Source: a virus. Taken from it: DNA of 45,164 nt. Positions within the stretch are counted from its first letter, which is position 1. Each line of letters starts with the position of its first letter. A model generated the notes under the pieces. The model had not been told where the DNA came from and did no database searches. It saw only the letters and a list, made by a program, of their open reading frames with translations. Below are positions 25,980 to 32,230 of this stretch, in pieces. Location: positions 1-45,164 of IMG/VR virus record IMGVR_UViG_3300027963_000005, one strand, 5' to 3'. The position numbers were made by a program, and so were the translations under genes.

Positions 25980-26275
25980 TCTCGGTTTTGGTGCTCTGGC
26001 CCGTGTACATCGTCGCGGTGCAGTACCTGCGCGGCGGCTGGTGGCGGCTGCTGGCCCCGTTCACGTTTGTGGCGCTGGTGCTCGATGTGGTGCTGAACTA
26101 CACCGAGCTGGCGCTGCTCACATGGGACTGGCCGCGCGACCGTTACGAGGTCACATTTTCAAACCGGCTCAAACGCCTGGTGGCCCGTGACGACTGGCGC
26201 GGTAAGCTGGCCCGCTACATTGCAACCAAGATGCTGAACCCCTACGACCCGACGGGCACGCACGTCGCGGTTTAG
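25976..26275 (+). CDS. Phage membrane protein of unknown function
   Basis: A 99-residue protein with probable start TTG 25976 overlapping the preceding stop. Two hydrophobic segments lie at residues about 3-17 and 25-50 (VLVLWPVYIVAVQYL; LLAPFTFVALVLDVVLNYTEL). A basic cytoplasmic tail has the pattern EVTFSNRLKRL and a terminal MLNPYDPTGTHV. This TFSxRLxRL...LNxxDPxGxH pattern recurs in small proteins near phage lysis genes, but no function is known to me. Its 3' end overlaps the convergent gene by four bases. Confidence 0.6.
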   Translation: MISVLVLWPVYIVAVQYLRGGWWRLLAPFTFVALVLDVVLNYTELALLTWDWPRDRYEVTFSNRLKRLVARDDWRGKLARYIATKMLNPYDPTGTHVAV

Positions 26276-26871
26276 CGCGCCGTTGCCACGGCGTCTTTTA
26301 GCGCCTGCTCTAAGTTATCGACGAACCGCGCGCGGGCCATCTTCATGCCGTCCTTGCCGAGCCCCAGCCGTTCTTTCATTTGTGTGCGTGGCACCAGCAG
26401 GTAGAGCAACTTCAGGCGCTGCCCATTGGCTCCTTTGCGGGCCTTTTTCAGTGCCAGCCATTTGTGGCCGTTCATTTCGATAATCTCAGCCTTATCGCCC
26501 AGCGCTTTGGGGCGGTCGGATTTCGCGATCAGGTCGGTCTTGGTGCGCTTGACCATGCTGGTTGGGATGGCGATGTAGTTGCGCAACGGGCTGCGCGGCC
26601 CGCCGGTTTCCTGAATGCCCATAAATTTGTCGCGCGAATAAACCACGGCCTCCAGCTTGGCCTTGGTGGCCTTCTCGACGCGGATGCCCTGCACAATCCA
26701 CTGGCGACGCAAAATAAAGCGGTTGGGCATATTCTTGCGCACCTCGGCCTGCACATCGTATGCGGTTTTCGTCAAGGCTTTGGCCACCGCAAATTTAAGT
26801 TGTTGCGCCTCGGTGATGCTTTTCAGCTTCGCGATGGCTTTCTCAATATCGGTGCTGACTGATAAATTCAT
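26272..26871 (-). CDS. Tail completion protein-like (gpZ-type), inverted and out of place
   Basis: A 199-residue, very basic protein on the opposite strand to all surrounding late genes. It opens with STDIEKAIAKLKSITEAQQLKFAVAKALTKTAYDVQAEVRKNM, then FILRRQWIVQGIRVEKATKAKLEAVVYSRDKFMGIQETGG and KLLYLLVPRTQ. Length, basic composition and the helix-then-RRR-then-beta order resemble prophage minor tail protein Z. No Z gene lies in the normal place between FII and U. It could therefore be the displaced Z or an unrelated inserted gene. No clear ribosome site precedes its ATG. Confidence 0.55.
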   Translation of the reverse strand: MNLSVSTDIEKAIAKLKSITEAQQLKFAVAKALTKTAYDVQAEVRKNMPNRFILRRQWIVQGIRVEKATKAKLEAVVYSRDKFMGIQETGGPRSPLRNYIAIPTSMVKRTKTDLIAKSDRPKALGDKAEIIEMNGHKWLALKKARKGANGQRLKLLYLLVPRTQMKERLGLGKDGMKMARARFVDNLEQALKDAVATAR

Positions 26872-26952
26872 GGGTGGATCATAGTTTAGCGCGTGTCACA
26901 TTGCACCGCATCCTTTAGAATACACTAGCGGAAACCCCAATTATTTACACCC

Positions 26953-27267
26953 ATGACTGAATCCGAAATTGCAGGCCTCAAAGCCAAGCTGGAGATGCTT
27001 CACGCCGACTTGGGCGAGATGAAGGGCATCATGAAGGAAATGTCGTCGGCCATCACACGGCTGACGCTGGTCGAGGAACGGGTGACGCGCAACAGCTCGG
27101 GCATGGAGCGGGCGTTCACGCAGATCACCGAGATCGACCGCCGCGTGGACGTGCTTGAGAAGCAAGCGGTCACTAACAAGCAAACAAGCGACTGGGTGGG
27201 CAAGGCATTATGGGCGGCCGCAGCCGCAGCCGCGACATTTGTTGCCAAAAAAGCGGGGTTGTTTTGA
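26953..27267 (+). CDS. XhlA-like coiled-coil membrane protein (lysis)
   Basis: A 104-residue protein. Residues about 1-75 form a heptad-like coiled coil (GLKAKLEMLHADLGEMKGIMKEM, VEERVTRNSSGMERAFTQITEIDRRVDVLEKQ). The end is one transmembrane helix (WVGKALWAAAAAAATFVAKKAGLF). This matches haemolysin XhlA-type proteins, which cooperate with a holin at the membrane in phage and prophage lysis. It is the first gene of the lysis cassette, and its stop overlaps a TTG start of the next gene (TTGA). Confidence 0.72.
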   Translation: MTESEIAGLKAKLEMLHADLGEMKGIMKEMSSAITRLTLVEERVTRNSSGMERAFTQITEIDRRVDVLEKQAVTNKQTSDWVGKALWAAAAAAATFVAKKAGLF

Positions 27268-27473
27268 ATTTTGATTTCTTCGGCGGTCGCCGTTTTATTG
27301 CGACCATCGGAGCTGGGGCTGTAACGGCCTTCTTGTGTTACGCCGGCAAGATCGACGGCGGCGTGTATTCGTCAGTAATTATTGCAACGGTTGCGGCCTA
27401 TATCGCGGGCAATGTGACCGAGCGGCATATCAACGCTAATAAGGCGAAAGAAGATGCGGAAAAACGAGATTGA
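27264..27473 (+). CDS. Putative holin
   Basis: A 69-residue protein with start TTG 27264, overlapping the previous stop. It begins NFDFFGGRRF, then has two hydrophobic stretches (IATIGAGAVTAFLCYAG and VYSSVIIATVAAYIAGNV), a short positive-negative tail and the ending KAKEDAEKRD. Size, two helices, a charged C-terminus and a position directly before the endolysin all fit a class II holin. No sequence family was recognised. The 3' end overlaps the endolysin start by 20 bases. Confidence 0.65.
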   Translation: MNFDFFGGRRFIATIGAGAVTAFLCYAGKIDGGVYSSVIIATVAAYIAGNVTERHINANKAKEDAEKRD

Positions 27474-28068
27474 GTGGCACAAAATACTGACCGACTTGGG
27501 CGTCTGTGCTGGCACGGCCATGCACTGGGCGCCAGTTTTTGCTTCGGTCATTGACGACGATACCTTCAGCGCAGGTGTGGCTGACCTTGCCCCGTTCTTG
27601 GGACAAATCCTGCACGAATCCGGCAAGCTGGAGCACGTCGAGGAAAATCTAAACTACAGCGCCGAGCGCCTCACCAAGGTTTGGCCCGCACGTTTCCCCA
27701 CTGTGGGCATTGCGCGCGTGTGCGAGCGCAACCCGCAGGCCTTGGGCAATAAGGTTTACGGCGGCCGCATGGGCAACAACATGGACGGCGACGGCTACAA
27801 ATTCCGTGGCCGTGGCCTGCTGCAGGTGACCGGCCGCGATAATTACCGACTGGTTGGTAAGGCCATCGGGCTTGACCTCGAAACCTATCCCGACTCGCTA
27901 TGCCACCCCGAGGTCGCGCTGCGCTCGGCCATTGCGTGGTGGGAAAAGAAAATACCCGACGGCGTGCTGGGCGACGTGATGCGCGTGACCAAGCTGGTCA
28001 ACGGCGGCACGAACGGGCTGGACGACCGTGCGCAGCTGACCGAGCTGGCCATGGAGGCGTTGGCGTGA
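27454..28068 (+). CDS. Endolysin, glycoside hydrolase family 19 (chitinase-like)
   Basis: Cuts the glycan backbone of peptidoglycan at the end of infection. The 204 residues include LAPFLGQILHESGKLEHVEENLNYSAERL, with the catalytic glutamate in HESG and a second conserved glutamate in HVEE. Next come GNKVYGGRMGN, the family segment YKFRGRGLLQVTGRDNYR and the C-terminal RSAIAWWEKKIP with VTKLVNGGTNGLDDR. There is no signal peptide, so export would depend on the holin. The stop overlaps the next start (GTGA). Confidence 0.93.
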   Translation: MRKNEIEWHKILTDLGVCAGTAMHWAPVFASVIDDDTFSAGVADLAPFLGQILHESGKLEHVEENLNYSAERLTKVWPARFPTVGIARVCERNPQALGNKVYGGRMGNNMDGDGYKFRGRGLLQVTGRDNYRLVGKAIGLDLETYPDSLCHPEVALRSAIAWWEKKIPDGVLGDVMRVTKLVNGGTNGLDDRAQLTELAMEALA

Positions 28069-28193
28069 ACAACGTCGAGTACCTGAACACACGCTGGTGG
28101 GTGCGCCCCCTGATGATCGTGGCGTCGGCCTTCGGCGCCCAGTCGAGCCCCGTCGTGTGGTGGTTCGTGATTCGCTGGGGGGTGATCGAATGA
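28065..28193 (+). CDS. Small membrane protein in lysis cassette
   Basis: A 42-residue protein read from GTG 28065 (GTGA overlap with the endolysin stop), ending in the ATGA overlap with Rz. It has one hydrophobic stretch (VRPLMIVASAFGAQSSPVVWWFVI) and four tryptophans. It may be a holin partner or an antiholin; no family was recognised. The tight overlaps on both sides support real translation. Confidence 0.6.
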   Translation: MNNVEYLNTRWWVRPLMIVASAFGAQSSPVVWWFVIRWGVIE

Positions 28194-28687
28194 CCGCGCT
28201 GCTGGCGTTTTACGACTGGCTGCCGCGCTGGTTGCTGATTGCCGCCATCGCTGGCTTGGCTGTGATGTACGGCCGTGTGGCCCTGCGCGAGGGTGGGCTG
28301 ATGTCCGAGCTATCGCTGGCGCGGCATGAGCTGACCCAGCTGCAGCTCGCCGTGGCCGAGGCCAACACCAAGGCGGCAAACCAAGCGGCCGCATTGCAAC
28401 AAAAAGTTATTGAGGCACAAAATGAAGCAAAAATCCGCGAAACTGCGTTGCGCAATGATGCTCTGGCCGCTCGCTCTGAGCTTGACGGGCTGTATGACGA
28501 CATCGACAAAATACGTGGTCAGCTCGCCGGAGCTTCCGCCGCCGCCGCAACTGAGCGAGCCGTTACCATCGGCTCCGTACTCCAAGACTGCAGCCGAAAA
28601 TATCAAGAGCTGGCGGCAAAAAGCGACCAGCACGTCAACGACCTCCGCACCGTGATCGAAGCCTGGCCACGCACGCACATGAAATGA
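28190..28687 (+). CDS. Rz: i-spanin Rz
   Basis: A 165-residue inner-membrane spanin subunit. Start at ATG 28190. One N-terminal membrane helix (LPRWLLIAAIAGLAVMYGRVAL) is followed by a long periplasmic coiled coil (SLARHELTQLQLAVAEANTKAANQAAALQQKVIEAQNEAKIRE). A conserved-looking end has LQDCSRKYQELAAKSDQHVNDLRT. Together with the embedded Rz1 it would fuse inner and outer membranes after the wall is cut, which implies a Gram-negative host. Confidence 0.88.
   Translation: MTALLAFYDWLPRWLLIAAIAGLAVMYGRVALREGGLMSELSLARHELTQLQLAVAEANTKAANQAAALQQKVIEAQNEAKIRETALRNDALAARSELDGLYDDIDKIRGQLAGASAAAATERAVTIGSVLQDCSRKYQELAAKSDQHVNDLRTVIEAWPRTHMK
28422..28655 (+). CDS. Rz1: o-spanin Rz1 lipoprotein, embedded in Rz
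   Basis: A 77-residue protein entirely inside Rz, in another frame, from ATG 28422 (the MKQKSAKLRCAMMLWP start). It has a lipoprotein signal peptide with lipobox LTGC at residues 21-24 (PLALSLTGC) and then a proline-rich outer-membrane segment (SSPELPPPPQLSEPLPSAPYS). This is the classic Rz1 layout. The overlap is complete, as in lambda. Confidence 0.87.
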   Translation: MKQKSAKLRCAMMLWPLALSLTGCMTTSTKYVVSSPELPPPPQLSEPLPSAPYSKTAAENIKSWRQKATSTSTTSAP

Positions 28688-28726
28688 GTTCTCCTTGGTT
28701 GGCGGACTGACTCGCCGCGACCCTTT

Positions 28727-28759
28727 GCCCCTAGGCGTCAAAACCTAGGGGCTTTTTTT
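28727..28759 (+). terminator. Rho-independent terminator after the lysis cassette
   Basis: A perfect stem GCCCCTAGG / CCTAGGGGC with an eight-base loop (CGTCAAAA) is followed directly by seven Ts (28753-28759). It closes the late transcript 40 bases after the Rz stop and separates it from the accessory PP-loop gene. Confidence 0.93.
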
Positions 28760-28792
28760 CCTATTTGCCTGCAAGAATGTTTGCGTTTAATG

Positions 28793-28809
28793 TAGCGCTC
28801 CCTCCGGGG
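28793..28809 (+). repeat. 17-bp repeat TAGCGCTCCCTCCGGGG, copy 1
   Basis: The same 17 bases occur at 30505-30521. Here TAGCG is matched by CGCTA at 28813-28817, so the copy can form a short stem-loop. The two copies bracket the PAPS-reductase-family gene and the 700-bp region after it, and lie outside all clear phage modules. Confidence 0.8.
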
Positions 28810-28822
28810 GACCGCTAATGGT

Positions 28823-28927
28823 TTTACAACTTCTGTAAATAATCTTACGGGAGGCAATGATTCAAGGGCGGCGGACGCCAAATTCAAACGTTGCGGCGGA
28901 AGTACATTTACAATGTAAAATGTTTAC
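28823..28927. promoter_or_regulatory. Cluster of TTTAC/GTAAA half-sites before the PP-loop gene
   Basis: Five half-sites are visible: TTTAC 28823, GTAAA 28835, TTTAC 28907, GTAAA 28915 and TTTAC 28923. The pair at 28907-28919 is the perfect palindrome TTTACAATGTAAA, the same TTTAC-N3-GTAAA pattern found at the early promoters at 36957 and 40111. It is probably a repressor-binding region that ties the accessory gene to phage control (inference). Confidence 0.6.
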
Positions 28928-28934
28928 GGCGTGA
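28857..28934 (+). CDS. Possible 25-codon leader ORF
   Basis: A 25-residue reading frame (MIQGRRTPNSNVAAEVHLQC and five more residues) preceded by a very good ribosome site, CGGGAGGCA, six bases upstream of ATG. It runs across the TTTAC/GTAAA palindrome and stops 30 bases before the PP-loop gene. It could be a leader peptide or chance; no homologue was recognised. Confidence 0.25.
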   Translation: MIQGRRTPNSNVAAEVHLQCKMFTA

Positions 28935-28964
28935 CTTTGCGCTGTGATTCCGAATAATTGATAT

Positions 28965-29918
28965 ATGAATGAACACAACATCATCAGCGTATCCGGGGGA
29001 AAAGACAGCACAGCGTTGCTGCTACTGGCCATAGAACGACAGCCGGACAACATGCAGGCTGTATTCGCCGACACCGGCCACGAGCACCCGCAGACTTACG
29101 AGTATGTGCAGTACCTGAACGACAAGGTGTTTCCGATCCGCACGGTGCGGGCCGACTTCACTGCGGACATTGAGCGCAAGCGCGGTTTTGTCGCCACCAA
29201 GTGGCGCGAGCAGGGCATTCCCGAGGACACCGTGCTGCGAGCCATCGCGGCGCTGCAGCCCACAGGAAATCCATTTCTGGACCTGTGCATCTGGAAGGGC
29301 CGCTTCCCAAGCACCAAGGCGCGGTTCTGCAGCGAGGAGCTGAAGCGCAATCCTATCATCGAGCAGGTGCAGGCACCGCTGATTGACGCTGGCGACGATG
29401 TGATCAGCTGGCAGGGAGTGCGGGCCGACGAAAGCCTGGCTCGGCGCAACCTGGTGGAGATGGAGTCGAAGGCCACATGGCCGAACGGCGCGACGCTCTG
29501 GAATTACCGGCCCATCCTGAAGTGGACGGCGGAGGACTGCTTCGCCATGCACCGCAAGCACGGCATCAAGCACAACCCGCTGTACGAGCAGGGTATGGGC
29601 CGCGTCGGCTGTATGCCGTGCATCCACGCGCGCAAGGATGAGCTGCTGGCGATATCGCAGCGGTTCCCGGAGGAGATTGAGCGCGTTGCCGACTGGGAGC
29701 GGATTGTCGCCATGGCCAGCAAAAGGCAAGGAGCTACTTTTTTCAGTGGTGATTTAGGGCATTCTCCGACGCCAGAAGAAGCTGTTGCGGCCTTCAACAT
29801 CTATTCAATGGTGGAGTGGTCCAAGACCAGCCGGGGGAAAAGCAACTTCGACCTGTTCCGCACTGACAGCATCGAGCCCGGCGCGCTGTGCTCCAGCATT
29901 TACGGCTTGTGTGAATGA
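28965..29918 (+). CDS. PAPS reductase-family PP-loop protein (accessory gene)
   Basis: A 317-residue ATP-pyrophosphatase-type protein. The PP-loop motif SGGKDSTALLLLA is at residues 10-22, followed by FADTGHEHPQTYEYV. Cysteines occur in ARFCSEELKR, GCMPCI and ALCSSIYGLCE, a spacing that could hold an iron-sulfur cluster as in DndC and some PAPS reductases. The family activates an acceptor with ATP and often moves sulfur. In phages such genes are variable extras, and the substrate is unknown here. No DndA, DndD or DndE partner is present, so phosphorothioation by this gene alone is unlikely. The ATG lies between a half-site cluster and an AT-rich leader without a clear ribosome site. Confidence 0.82.
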   Translation: MNEHNIISVSGGKDSTALLLLAIERQPDNMQAVFADTGHEHPQTYEYVQYLNDKVFPIRTVRADFTADIERKRGFVATKWREQGIPEDTVLRAIAALQPTGNPFLDLCIWKGRFPSTKARFCSEELKRNPIIEQVQAPLIDAGDDVISWQGVRADESLARRNLVEMESKATWPNGATLWNYRPILKWTAEDCFAMHRKHGIKHNPLYEQGMGRVGCMPCIHARKDELLAISQRFPEEIERVADWERIVAMASKRQGATFFSGDLGHSPTPEEAVAAFNIYSMVEWSKTSRGKSNFDLFRTDSIEPGALCSSIYGLCE

Positions 29919-30434
29919 AGATCGAGACTGAGTGATATCGGCCACAATTCACCGCTGATAGCGTTTGCCGCTATTCGGTGCTTGCCAGATTCCCACACTG
30001 CGGTCAGGCTACGGTGCGTGGGATCACTCCCACGCACCGCGCCCCGAGGCCTCCAAGTTCCGAAGGGCCGCGTGCTTCCCGAGGGGTGGCGTTCGCAACA
30101 CGCCGCACATCGGTGCCGGGGGCTGGATCAGAGCCTCCGGCCCTTCCCTTCGGGCCTGCCGAATCACAGCCGCCAGGCGACCGAATCCGTCAAGCGACAC
30201 ATCGTAGGGCTTCCAGCACCCTGCGCCAAACCGCGCGCCCCCCGCTTCACAGGAAATCCGCGCACTGCGACACGTTTTCAACGATCGCATATCGCGCCGT
30301 CTTAACCGCCCATTAGCCCAAATGATGGCCTACTACATCTAGTAGGCCCCCCAATCTGCCGCTTTTTCAGGCACGCAAACCATTTTCCGATTACTGCGAT
30401 TTACTTCCTTGCTGCGAGTGCGAAAAGCCCAGCG

Positions 30435-30471
30435 TTCCCATTGTGCGGTGCGACAAAAATGGGAATTTTTT
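30435..30471 (+). terminator. Terminator-like stem-loop before the integrase
   Basis: Stem TTCCCATT / AATGGGAA (30435-30442 and 30458-30465) with a 15-base loop, followed by six Ts. The stem has only three G-C pairs, so its strength is uncertain. It would end transcription from the accessory region before int. Confidence 0.5.
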
Positions 30472-30504
30472 CGCTCTTGATGTCCAAAAATTAGGCGGCT
30501 AAGT

Positions 30505-30521
30505 TAGCGCTCCCTCCGGGG
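30505..30521 (+). repeat. 17-bp repeat TAGCGCTCCCTCCGGGG, copy 2
   Basis: Second copy of the repeat at 28793-28809. Extended by a base to TTAGCGC, it is matched by GCGCTAA at 30533-30539, giving a seven-bp stem. It lies about 100 bases upstream of the integrase start. Confidence 0.8.
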
Positions 30522-30543
30522 TAGCGGCGCAAGCGCTAACGCT

Positions 30544-30549
30544 TTGACA
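30544..30549 (+). promoter_or_regulatory. Consensus -35 box upstream of integrase
   Basis: TTGACA, a perfect sigma70 -35 hexamer, 72 bases before int. A -10 box at the right distance is poor (CAATTA region, 30567-30573), and an inverted repeat AATTGGG/CCCAATT fills the spacer, as an operator would. Confidence 0.35.
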
Positions 30550-30620
30550 AAATTGGGCAATCATTCCCAATTACGCGCCAGCGGCTCCGGTGTCAGTTTT
30601 GCGCCATCGGAGATTCGCAC

Positions 30621-31514
30621 ATGCACACCACACTGGAACTATTCACCGGCTACCTGCGCACTCTTGAGGGCCGCGCGTCGCTGCTTACGGCCAAGCGCAT
30701 TCTGATACCCGCTGGCGAGGAAATCGCCAAGCCGGCCGCCTCCGTGACGCCGCAGGACATTGTGGCCGTGCTGCGTCCGATCTACGCGCGGGGCTCGCGG
30801 GTGCAGGCGGACAAGGCGCGGATGTTCATGCGGGCAGCGTTTGAGTGGGGGCTGAAGGCTGGCAACGACTACCGCGTGGTGGATGCCCGCGACTGGGGGC
30901 TGGCGCGCAACCCTGCGGCGGCGATACCGCGCGACACGGGCAGCCAGCGGGCGGGGCAGCGCTGGCTACGGGCTGATGAGTTTGCCGCACTGCTGCGCTG
31001 GGCACGCAAGTGCCGCACGCGTGACGGCATCCGGTGCCTGCTGCTGACGGGGCAGCGGGTGCAGGAGATCACGCACATGCGGGTGGAGCAGTGGGACGCT
31101 GCCGAGCGCACCATCTACTGGGAGACGACCAAGGCGGGGATGCCGCACTGCATTCCGGTGGTGGATGAGGTGGCCGAGATTCTGAACGCCCGCGCGGCCC
31201 TTGGGCATGCGTTCATGTTTCCGGCGCGGCGGGCTATGGGGCGGCCGGTGCCGGTGGTGACGACGAAGCACGCGCTGTACCGATTCGGCGCCGCTCGCGG
31301 CTGGGAGCACTTCACCAGCCGCGACCTGCGGCGGACATGGAAAACGCTGGCGGGGCAGGCTGGGCTAACGAAGCTGGAGCGCGACCTGCTCCAGAACCAC
31401 GCAAGATCGGGGGATGTGTCGAGCAAGCACTACGACCGCTGGGCTTCTTTACCCGAAAAGCGCGCGGCCGTATCTCGCTGGCAGGCGTGGCTAGAGCAGC
31501 AATGCGGCCCCTAA
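30621..31514 (+). CDS. int: Tyrosine integrase/recombinase
   Basis: A 297-residue site-specific recombinase that would integrate and excise the phage genome. Catalytic set: first arginine in LLTGQRVQEITHMRV (about residue 143), the lysine in the following beta hairpin, R in TSRDLRRTWKT, histidine in LLQNHARSGD and the tyrosine nucleophile in SSKHYDRW (about residue 273). The N-terminal 100 residues form a core-binding-type helical domain (QADKARMFMRAAFEWGLKA). A ribosome site CGGAGA lies ten bases before ATG. It is convergent with, and overlaps by 24 bases, the mini membrane gene on the other strand. This gene makes the phage temperate. Confidence 0.92.
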   Translation: MHTTLELFTGYLRTLEGRASLLTAKRILIPAGEEIAKPAASVTPQDIVAVLRPIYARGSRVQADKARMFMRAAFEWGLKAGNDYRVVDARDWGLARNPAAAIPRDTGSQRAGQRWLRADEFAALLRWARKCRTRDGIRCLLLTGQRVQEITHMRVEQWDAAERTIYWETTKAGMPHCIPVVDEVAEILNARAALGHAFMFPARRAMGRPVPVVTTKHALYRFGAARGWEHFTSRDLRRTWKTLAGQAGLTKLERDLLQNHARSGDVSSKHYDRWASLPEKRAAVSRWQAWLEQQCGP

Positions 31515-31586
31515 TATGCCGAGGCCAAAGCAGACCACGTTACTGATGGCGATTAAGAGGGCGACTTCGAGCGTGTCGGGGCTCAT
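31491..31586 (-). CDS. Mini membrane protein coupled to HTH gene
   Basis: A 31-residue peptide: MSPDTLEVALLIAISNVVCF and then a leucine/alanine end, essentially a single membrane helix with a short acidic N-terminus. Its ATG overlaps the stop of the HTH gene (ATGA), which argues for translation by coupling. The function is unknown; small membrane peptides of this kind in lysogeny regions sometimes act in exclusion or membrane sensing, but that is only a possibility. Confidence 0.5.
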   Translation of the reverse strand: MSPDTLEVALLIAISNVVCFGLGILGAALLL

Positions 31587-31798
31587 AAATTCACCCTGAA
31601 GGCTTCGGGCAGGTTGTCGTTCGCCGGCTCCAGCCGGCGCAGCTCCATCATGCAGCGCAGGGCAACATTGACGAAGCAGGGGCAGCACTTGCCCCTGCGC
31701 CAGTTGGATACGGTCTGTCTAGTTACGCCGAGCGCTGCTGCCAGTTTGGTGTCGCTGAGATTGAGCTTTTTTTGGGCATCCGCAACAAAGCTATTCAC
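31583..31798 (-). CDS. Small HTH transcriptional regulator
   Basis: A 71-residue DNA-binding protein with an XRE-type helix-turn-helix (LSDTKLAAALGVTRQTVSNWRRG). I choose GTG 31798 because AGGTGA lies at a proper distance; GTG 31807 would add three residues but place that site inside the gene. It is the regulator gene nearest to int and has a 13-bp palindrome, TTTGCAAAGCAAA (31825-31837), just upstream as a possible self-operator. It is too small to contain a LexA-type cleavage domain, so it is not a classical CI. Confidence 0.75.
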   Translation of the reverse strand: MNSFVADAQKKLNLSDTKLAAALGVTRQTVSNWRRGKCCPCFVNVALRCMMELRRLEPANDNLPEAFRVNL

Positions 31799-31824
31799 GT
31801 GTCTCACCTGCGTAAATCAGTGCA

Positions 31825-31837
31825 TTTGCAAAGCAAA
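31825..31837. promoter_or_regulatory. Palindrome upstream of HTH gene
   Basis: TTTGC-AAA-GCAAA, a perfect interrupted palindrome of 13 bases located 27 bases upstream of the HTH start on the minus strand. Its layout (5-3-5) is the same as the TTTAC-N3-GTAAA element used elsewhere, but the sequence differs at the inner base pairs. It could be an operator. Confidence 0.35.
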
Positions 31838-31868
31838 TTGAGCAGCAGAATCAGATGTACACAATCCG

Positions 31869-31903
31869 TAAAAAAAAAGCCCCAACACCGAAATGCTGGG
31901 GCT
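31869..31903 (-). terminator. Rho-independent terminator of the recombination operon
   Basis: Read on the minus strand: AGCCCCAGCA, loop TTTCGG, TGTTGGGGCT with one mismatch, then a run of nine Ts (plus-strand A 31870-31878). It lies 23 bases after the SSB-like gene and insulates it from the HTH gene. Confidence 0.9.
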
Positions 31904-31925
31904 GATTGGCGGTGTTATTTATCGG

Positions 31926-32207
31926 TCAGAAATCAATGTCGTCATCGACCGGCCGCTGCGCCGCAGGCTTACCAGCTGGGCGCTGGCCGTCGTCTTGGCG
32001 GGGCTCAAACAACGATAAAACCAAGGTATCTCGGTTGTCTGGGTTCGGCACGCCGGCGGGGTTGAACGTGCGCTTTAGGATGAGGTACGGGCCGTTTTGG
32101 CCTTCCATCATTGTGCCGACGTTTTCATAACGCGACTTAATTTGACCGTTGCGGTCTGTGTATTCGCCAGTCTTAACAGCGATATCAAATTTGCGTGTGT
32201 TTGCCAT
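31926..32207 (-). CDS. SSB-like protein with acidic tail
   Basis: A 93-residue protein, last of the recombination operon. The N-terminal part (KFDIAVKTGEYTDRNGQIKSRYENVGTMMEG, then YLILKRTFNPAG) is a short beta-rich fold. The C-terminus is a proline/glutamine linker ending in the acidic tip DDDIDF, which strongly resembles the DDDIPF end through which SSB proteins bind partners. It is shorter than a typical SSB, so the OB fold is not proven. It lies beside a Sak4-type ATPase, as small SSBs often do. Ribosome site AAAGGA. Confidence 0.65.
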   Translation of the reverse strand: MANTRKFDIAVKTGEYTDRNGQIKSRYENVGTMMEGQNGPYLILKRTFNPAGVPNPDNRDTLVLSLFEPRQDDGQRPAGKPAAQRPVDDDIDF

Positions 32208-32230
32208 AATGTCCTTTCAGTTGGCGTGGT

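Larger units (their letters stand above)
29919..30620. other. GC-rich, hairpin-rich region without a convincing gene
   Basis: No reading frame here has a good start, a recognised domain or exclusive coding character; several frames on both strands are open over 29965-30316, as GC-rich DNA often is. Visible structures include a perfect 10-bp stem GGTGCGTGGG/CCCACGCACC (30013-30038), GGCCC/GGGCC near 30150, a 9-bp stem GGCCTACTA/TAGTAGGCC with a four-base loop (30327-30348), a terminator-like stem at 30435-30471 and AATTGGG/CCCAATT (30551-30572). It may encode a structured RNA or hold the attachment site next to int. Confidence 0.55.

Noticed and set aside
28965-29918. DndC of a phosphorothioation system
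   Set aside because: No DndA, DndB, DndD or DndE partner is present, and the similarity is limited to the PP-loop and cysteine pattern.
29965-30316. Plus- and minus-strand frames in the hairpin-rich region (for example 30024-30290 minus)
   Set aside because: Several frames are open at once, none has a ribosome site or domain, and hairpins cross them; kept only as a structured region.
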